A DNA stretch of 61,817 nt from contig DASXJR010000042.1 in NCBI GenBank assembly GCA_036497285.1, positions 1-61,817 on the forward strand, read 5' to 3'. This stretch comes from RYN-133 sp036497285 (GTDB lineage Bacteria > Actinomycetota > Actinomycetes > Mycobacteriales > Jatrophihabitantaceae). Numbering within the stretch: the first letter of the stretch is position 1; each line of letters starts with the position of its first letter. The translations under genes and the position numbers were made by a program. Positions 58,503 to 61,817 of this stretch are shown one piece after another. The notes below the pieces were generated by a model, which searched no databases, was not told the DNA's origin, and worked only from the letters and a program-made list of their open reading frames with translations.

Positions 58503-59644
58503 GCGCCCCGCTGGTCGACCGGGTGCGGCGCAGGTTGGTGGTTGCCGACGCGGACCTGGGCGAGGTGGTGCGCGCCGAGGCCGCCGGGATCCTCGACGAC
58601 GCCGCGCTGACGGCGTTGCAGCGCGAGGTCACCGGCGAGCTGCGCGGCGCGGGCCCGCTGGAGCCGTTGCTCGCCCTTCCCGACGTCAGTGACGTGCTGG
58701 TGAACGGCCCGGGTTCGGTCTGGGTTGATCGCGGCAAGGGTCTCGAGCGGGCGGCGGTGCAGTTCGCCGACGACTCGGCGGTGCGTCGGCTCGCCCAGCG
58801 GTTGGCGGGCGCGGCGGGCCGCCGACTCGACGACGCACAGCCGTTCGTCGACGCGACCCTGCCCGACGGCACCCGGCTGCACGCCGTGCTGCCTCCGCTG
58901 TGCGAGCAGACCACACTGTCGCTGCGGGTGCTCGCCCGTACCAAACGCGATCTGCCCAGTCTCGTCGCGACCGGCTGCCTGAGCGAGCCGGTGGCCGACG
59001 TACTGGCGGCTGTTGTCGCGGCCCGGCTCGCCTTTGTGGTCACCGGCGGCACGGGCGCGGGGAAGACGACCGTGCTCGGGGCGATGCTCGCGCTGGCCGA
59101 CCCGGCTGAGCGGGTGCTCGTGATCGAGGACGCCGCGGAGATCGTCCTCGACCGTCCCCATGCCGTGCGGCTGGTGACGCGCACCGCCAACGTGGAGGGC
59201 GCCGGTGCGGTGGGGCTGCGGGAGCTGGTGCGCCAGTCGCTTCGGATGCGTCCCGACCGGCTCGTGGTCGGTGAGTTCCGCGGCGCGGAGATGGTCGAAT
59301 TGCTGGTCGCCCTGAACACCGGACACGAGGGCGGCGCGGCCACCCTGCACGCGAACTCCGCTGCCGACGTGCCGGCCCGGTTGGCGGCGCTCGGCGGGCT
59401 GGCGGGGTTGGCCGGCGCCGCGGTCACCTCGCTGGCTGCGAGCGCGCTGCGCGTGGTCGTGCACCTGCGCCGGCTGAGGTCCGGCGAGCGCGTGGTCGAC
59501 GAGATCGGCGTGCTCGACCGCGCCGGCGACGCCCTCGGCGTGCACACGGCCTGGCACCGCCGCACCGGGCCCGGCTCGGCGGCCGGCCGCCTGCTCGACG
59601 AGCTGCTCGCCCGTGAGGCACCCGCGCCGGCGCTGCTGCTTTGA
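58499..59644 (+). CDS. tadA: Tad secretion ATPase (TadA/CpaF-like)
   Basis: A 381-residue traffic ATPase. Walker A GGTGAGKTT, Asp box VLVIEDAAEI, His box and Walker B LVVGEFRGAEM are present. It powers assembly or export of Flp-type pili. The GTG at 58499 has GGGGAG (58486-58491) upstream and overlaps the Ssd stop; an ATG at 58484 is also possible. It is first in the order tadA-tadB-tadC with four-base overlaps. Confidence 0.92.
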   Translation: MSAPLVDRVRRRLVVADADLGEVVRAEAAGILDDAALTALQREVTGELRGAGPLEPLLALPDVSDVLVNGPGSVWVDRGKGLERAAVQFADDSAVRRLAQRLAGAAGRRLDDAQPFVDATLPDGTRLHAVLPPLCEQTTLSLRVLARTKRDLPSLVATGCLSEPVADVLAAVVAARLAFVVTGGTGAGKTTVLGAMLALADPAERVLVIEDAAEIVLDRPHAVRLVTRTANVEGAGAVGLRELVRQSLRMRPDRLVVGEFRGAEMVELLVALNTGHEGGAATLHANSAADVPARLAALGGLAGLAGAAVTSLAASALRVVVHLRRLRSGERVVDEIGVLDRAGDALGVHTAWHRRTGPGSAAGRLLDELLAREAPAPALLL

Positions 59645-60486
59645 GCCCGCTGACCTGGGCGGCCCTCGGTGCCGCCGCGCTGCTTGCACCCGCCGCGTCC
59701 CGGTCGGCGCGGCGGGCGGAAGCGCTGGCGGGGCGCGGCCGACTCGGCACGCGGGAGCGGCCTGATTCGGGCACGGGTGGGCCGTCGCCCGGGTGGTCGG
59801 GCGGCTCGGGTGTGCTTGCCACGCTCGGGGCGCTCGCACTGGTCGTCGCCGTCGGTACGGTCGGCGCGGTCGCCGGTCCGGCGCTTGCCGCGACTGCAGC
59901 AGTTGCCGTCGCGACCGCCGGATGGCTCGGGTCGCGGGCCGCGCGACGCCGCGCCCGGGTGCGCCAGCGTGACCAACTCACCGCGGCGATCGCGCTCGTC
60001 GCCGCCGAACTCGACGCCGGCGCCGCACCTGCTGCTGCGCTGGACGCCGCGGCCGAACTCGCCCCGGCCCACGCGGCGTTGCTGCGTGCGGCGGCCGGCC
60101 GGATCCGGACGGGCGAGGATCCTGATCTCACCGGCGCCGGGGCCGTCGGCGATCAACTCGCCGCGCTCGGCCATGCCTGGCGGCTGGCAGGCACGGCCGG
60201 TGTTCCCCTGGCGCAGGTGTGCCGGCGGGTCGCCGCCGATCTCGCAGCCACCCGCGAGCAGCGGCAGGCGGTGGCGTCCGGGCTGGCCGGGGCGCGCTCG
60301 TCCGCCGCGCTGTTGGCCGGCCTACCGGCGCTCGGCCTCGCCCTCGGCACCGCGATGCAGGCCGACCCGGTGCGAGTGCTGGTCGCGACCCCGTCCGGAC
60401 AGGCTGTGTGCCTGCTCGGCGTCTGCCTCGATGCGGCCGGGCTGTTCTGGACACACTGGCTGACGGCCCGAGCGGAGGGGCCGTGA
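59641..60486 (+). CDS. tadB: Tad inner-membrane platform protein (TadB-like)
   Basis: A 281-residue protein with a GspF/T2SSF-type domain and three to four TM segments (first about 60-90, last pair near the C-terminus). It is Ala-rich, as usual for actinobacterial TadB. The TTG at 59641 overlaps the tadA stop. It overlaps tadC by four bases (GTGA). Confidence 0.85.
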   Translation: MSPLTWAALGAAALLAPAASRSARRAEALAGRGRLGTRERPDSGTGGPSPGWSGGSGVLATLGALALVVAVGTVGAVAGPALAATAAVAVATAGWLGSRAARRRARVRQRDQLTAAIALVAAELDAGAAPAAALDAAAELAPAHAALLRAAAGRIRTGEDPDLTGAGAVGDQLAALGHAWRLAGTAGVPLAQVCRRVAADLAATREQRQAVASGLAGARSSAALLAGLPALGLALGTAMQADPVRVLVATPSGQAVCLLGVCLDAAGLFWTHWLTARAEGP

Positions 60487-61187
60487 CCTTCAGTTGGCCC
60501 GCCTGGCTGCTGCTGACGGCGGCGATCATGCTGATGGGTCGGGCGCGGCCAAGGGCGCTCCGCGAGCAGCTCCGCGGTCGCCCGCAACGCCCGCGGCTGT
60601 CGCCGCGCGCGCTGGAATCCATCGCCGCACTGGCCGCCCTCATGGCGTGCCTGGCCGTGCTCGGGATCGGGAGTGGTTCGGTCGCCGCGGCCGGCGTGGT
60701 CCCCGCGGTGATCGTGGTGGTCCGACGCGCGCACGCCCGTCCGTCCCGGCCCGCGGCCGCCCCGGCGTTGCCGCTTGCGCTCGACCTGATCGCAGTGGCC
60801 CTGCGCGCCGGACAACCGGTCGACGCGGCGCTGATCACCGTCGCGCCGGCGGCCGGCGACCTTGCGGGCGACCTGCTGCGAGTGGGCCGCCTGCTGCGGC
60901 TCGGCGCCGATCCGGTCGACGCGTGGGATGCGGTTGCCGACGTTCCGGCGCTCGCTGCGGTGGCCGCCGCGGCCCGGCGCAGCGCCACGAGCGGCATCCG
61001 GCTCGCGGGCACGTTCGAGGCTGTGGCGGTGCAGTTGCGGGCGGATCATCGCGCCGCCGGACAGGTGCGCGCCCACCGGGTCGGTGTGCTCGCCGCCGCG
61101 CCGCTCGGGTTGTGCTTCCTGCCGTCGTTCGTCTGCCTCGGCATCGTGCCGGCGCTGATCGGGCTGGCCGAGCGCGCCCTGCGGTGA
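60483..61187 (+). CDS. tadC: Tad inner-membrane platform protein (TadC-like)
   Basis: A 234-residue T2SSF-domain protein with TM helices at the N-terminus (SWPAWLLLTAAIMLMG), centre and C-terminus (LGLCFLPSFVCLGIVPALIG). GTG start overlaps the tadB stop. Together with TadB it should form the base of the pilus machine. No pilin gene (Flp/TadE/TadF or DUF4244) follows within the window. Confidence 0.85.
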   Translation: MTFSWPAWLLLTAAIMLMGRARPRALREQLRGRPQRPRLSPRALESIAALAALMACLAVLGIGSGSVAAAGVVPAVIVVVRRAHARPSRPAAAPALPLALDLIAVALRAGQPVDAALITVAPAAGDLAGDLLRVGRLLRLGADPVDAWDAVADVPALAAVAAAARRSATSGIRLAGTFEAVAVQLRADHRAAGQVRAHRVGVLAAAPLGLCFLPSFVCLGIVPALIGLAERALR

Positions 61188-61566
61188 GCTACGGTCCGGT
61201 ACGCCTGGCGAAGATCCTTTGCGTTGCGCTTACATCGCGACCGCCGGGCTCGGGCATACCCCGCATCGCGGTGATCACTTCCGAAAGGCGCCGAGAACGA
61301 CCTGAGCGCGGCGGTCAAAGTGCTGCCAACCGGCGAGAAGTCGGCGAAAGTGTCGTTCGCCGGAGGTCCCGCGTGCCGGTTCGCGCGCAAGCGCGCAACC
61401 AACCATCTCGTTGCGCGATCCGGGCACGGATCGCTAAGCGTGGCTGGGGATTGTGCACTGTCAAGGTCCCGTTCGGTTGCAGTGGCGATCTCTCCACAGG
61501 ACCTGATCGTCATCGCGAAATGGGCGACACGTACTGTCCCCGTGAGCACTCGGGGCGGAGGAAGTT
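61188..61566. other. Intergenic stretch after tadC; possible terminator
   Basis: About 510 bases up to the permease gene contain no supported protein gene apart from a micro-ORF. A hairpin GGTT-c-GCGCGC / GCGCGC-AACC (61378-61400, loop of two to four bases) may end tad transcription. Confidence 0.4.
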
Positions 61567-61629
61567 GTGCCGGACTATTTCGCGGATACCGCAGCCGGCC
61601 AGGACAAGTCGGGCCCGAACCCGAGGTAA
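61567..61629 (+). CDS. Micro-ORF with strong RBS (20 residues)
   Basis: GTG at 61567 after GGAGG (61557-61561, five bases upstream); encodes MPDYFADTAAGQDKSGPNPR. It lies 72 bases before the permease gene. Upstream leader ORF or chance; only the SD supports it. Confidence 0.3.
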   Translation: MPDYFADTAAGQDKSGPNPR

Positions 61630-61700
61630 CGAAGTGATGACTTTTACCTATCGCGACCGTTCGGCTGGAACCATTGGGGCGCGAGTGGAGAGGAGCTGGT

Positions 61701-61817
61701 TTGACGAAGTTCTTGGTGAGGCGGCTGGTGAACTACGTCATCCTCGTGTTCATCGCCACCTCGATGGCTTACATCCTCGCCGCTGTCAGCCTCAACCCGA
61801 AGTCGAATTACGAGGGC
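61701..61817 (+). CDS. ABC transporter permease, DppB/OppB-like, N-terminal part
   Basis: TTG at 61701 with GAGAGGAG upstream. The first 39 residues (MTKFLVRRLVNYVILVFIAT, then SMAYILAAVSLNP) are a basic N-tail and first TM helix of an oligopeptide/dipeptide permease. It runs off the right edge. In M. tuberculosis the dpp operon (Rv3666c-Rv3663c) is also near the tad genes, but there on the other side of Rv3661/Rv3662c. Confidence 0.8.
   Translation, partial: MTKFLVRRLVNYVILVFIATSMAYILAAVSLNPKSNYEG

Overview
The window is high-GC chromosomal DNA from an actinobacterium. The evidence is GTG/TTG starts throughout, leaderless promoters, Crp, MarP and PonA-type cell-envelope genes, a Tad secretion cluster next to an Ssd/CpaE-like ATPase, and a gene order from about 40.4 kb to the right edge that follows, as I recall it, the Mycobacterium tuberculosis block Rv3683 to Rv3654c. 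It is not a Mycobacterium sequence that I can name. A Frankiales/Jatrophihabitans-type organism would fit, but this is inference.

Left part (1-15.6 kb). leuA runs off the left edge on the minus strand. It is preceded by a leader ORF with a Leu-Leu-Leu run and by two crossing RNA stems (an attenuator or pseudoknot). Then comes an Lrp-type regulator divergent from a polyamine cluster: APC permease, aminobutyraldehyde dehydrogenase, PotABCD-like ABC importer and GABA transaminase. Together these could import putrescine and convert it to succinate semialdehyde. After a homocysteine-methyltransferase-like gene come lysC (with a likely internal beta-subunit start), a small coupling ORF and asd. A Vsr-like (DUF559) nuclease gene bracketed by two direct copies of a hairpin repeat follows, then def and a coiled-coil protein.

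Middle part (15.7-40.3 kb) is accessory in character. It holds a Wzz/BY-kinase-like protein without a P-loop, small hypothetical genes, a SIMPL protein, two helicases, two secreted proteins, a CLC channel, a SpoIIE-type phosphatase, DUF2252, a frameshifted NmrA-like gene and a ribbon-helix-helix/ATPase-like fusion. A DrrAB-type exporter with a MerR regulator follows. Two paralogous about 58-residue Cys/His microproteins lie far apart in this region. It ends with an IS30 transposase tail, a dense cluster of palindromes, a 93-residue ORF and tRNA-Pro(CGG).

Right part (40.4-61.8 kb) is conserved core: metallophosphoesterase, YqeY, class A PBP, two ArsA/Get3-like ATPases, RidA, NUDIX, MBL hydrolase, Crp, endonuclease III, a CoA-type NUDIX hydrolase, a cupredoxin lipoprotein, MarP protease, epoxide hydrolase, DUF1469 protein, sedolisin, a degenerate Fic protein, HAD-IB phosphatase, Ssd/CpaE-like ATPase, TadA-TadB-TadC, and the first residues of a DppB-like permease at the right edge.

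The most unusual items are the leuA leader, the nuclease gene between hairpin repeats, the paired Cys/His microproteins, the palindrome cluster at 39.65-39.90 kb, the micro-ORF that appears to couple the exporter to its MerR regulator, and two pseudo-enzymes (the Wzz ATPase and Fic).
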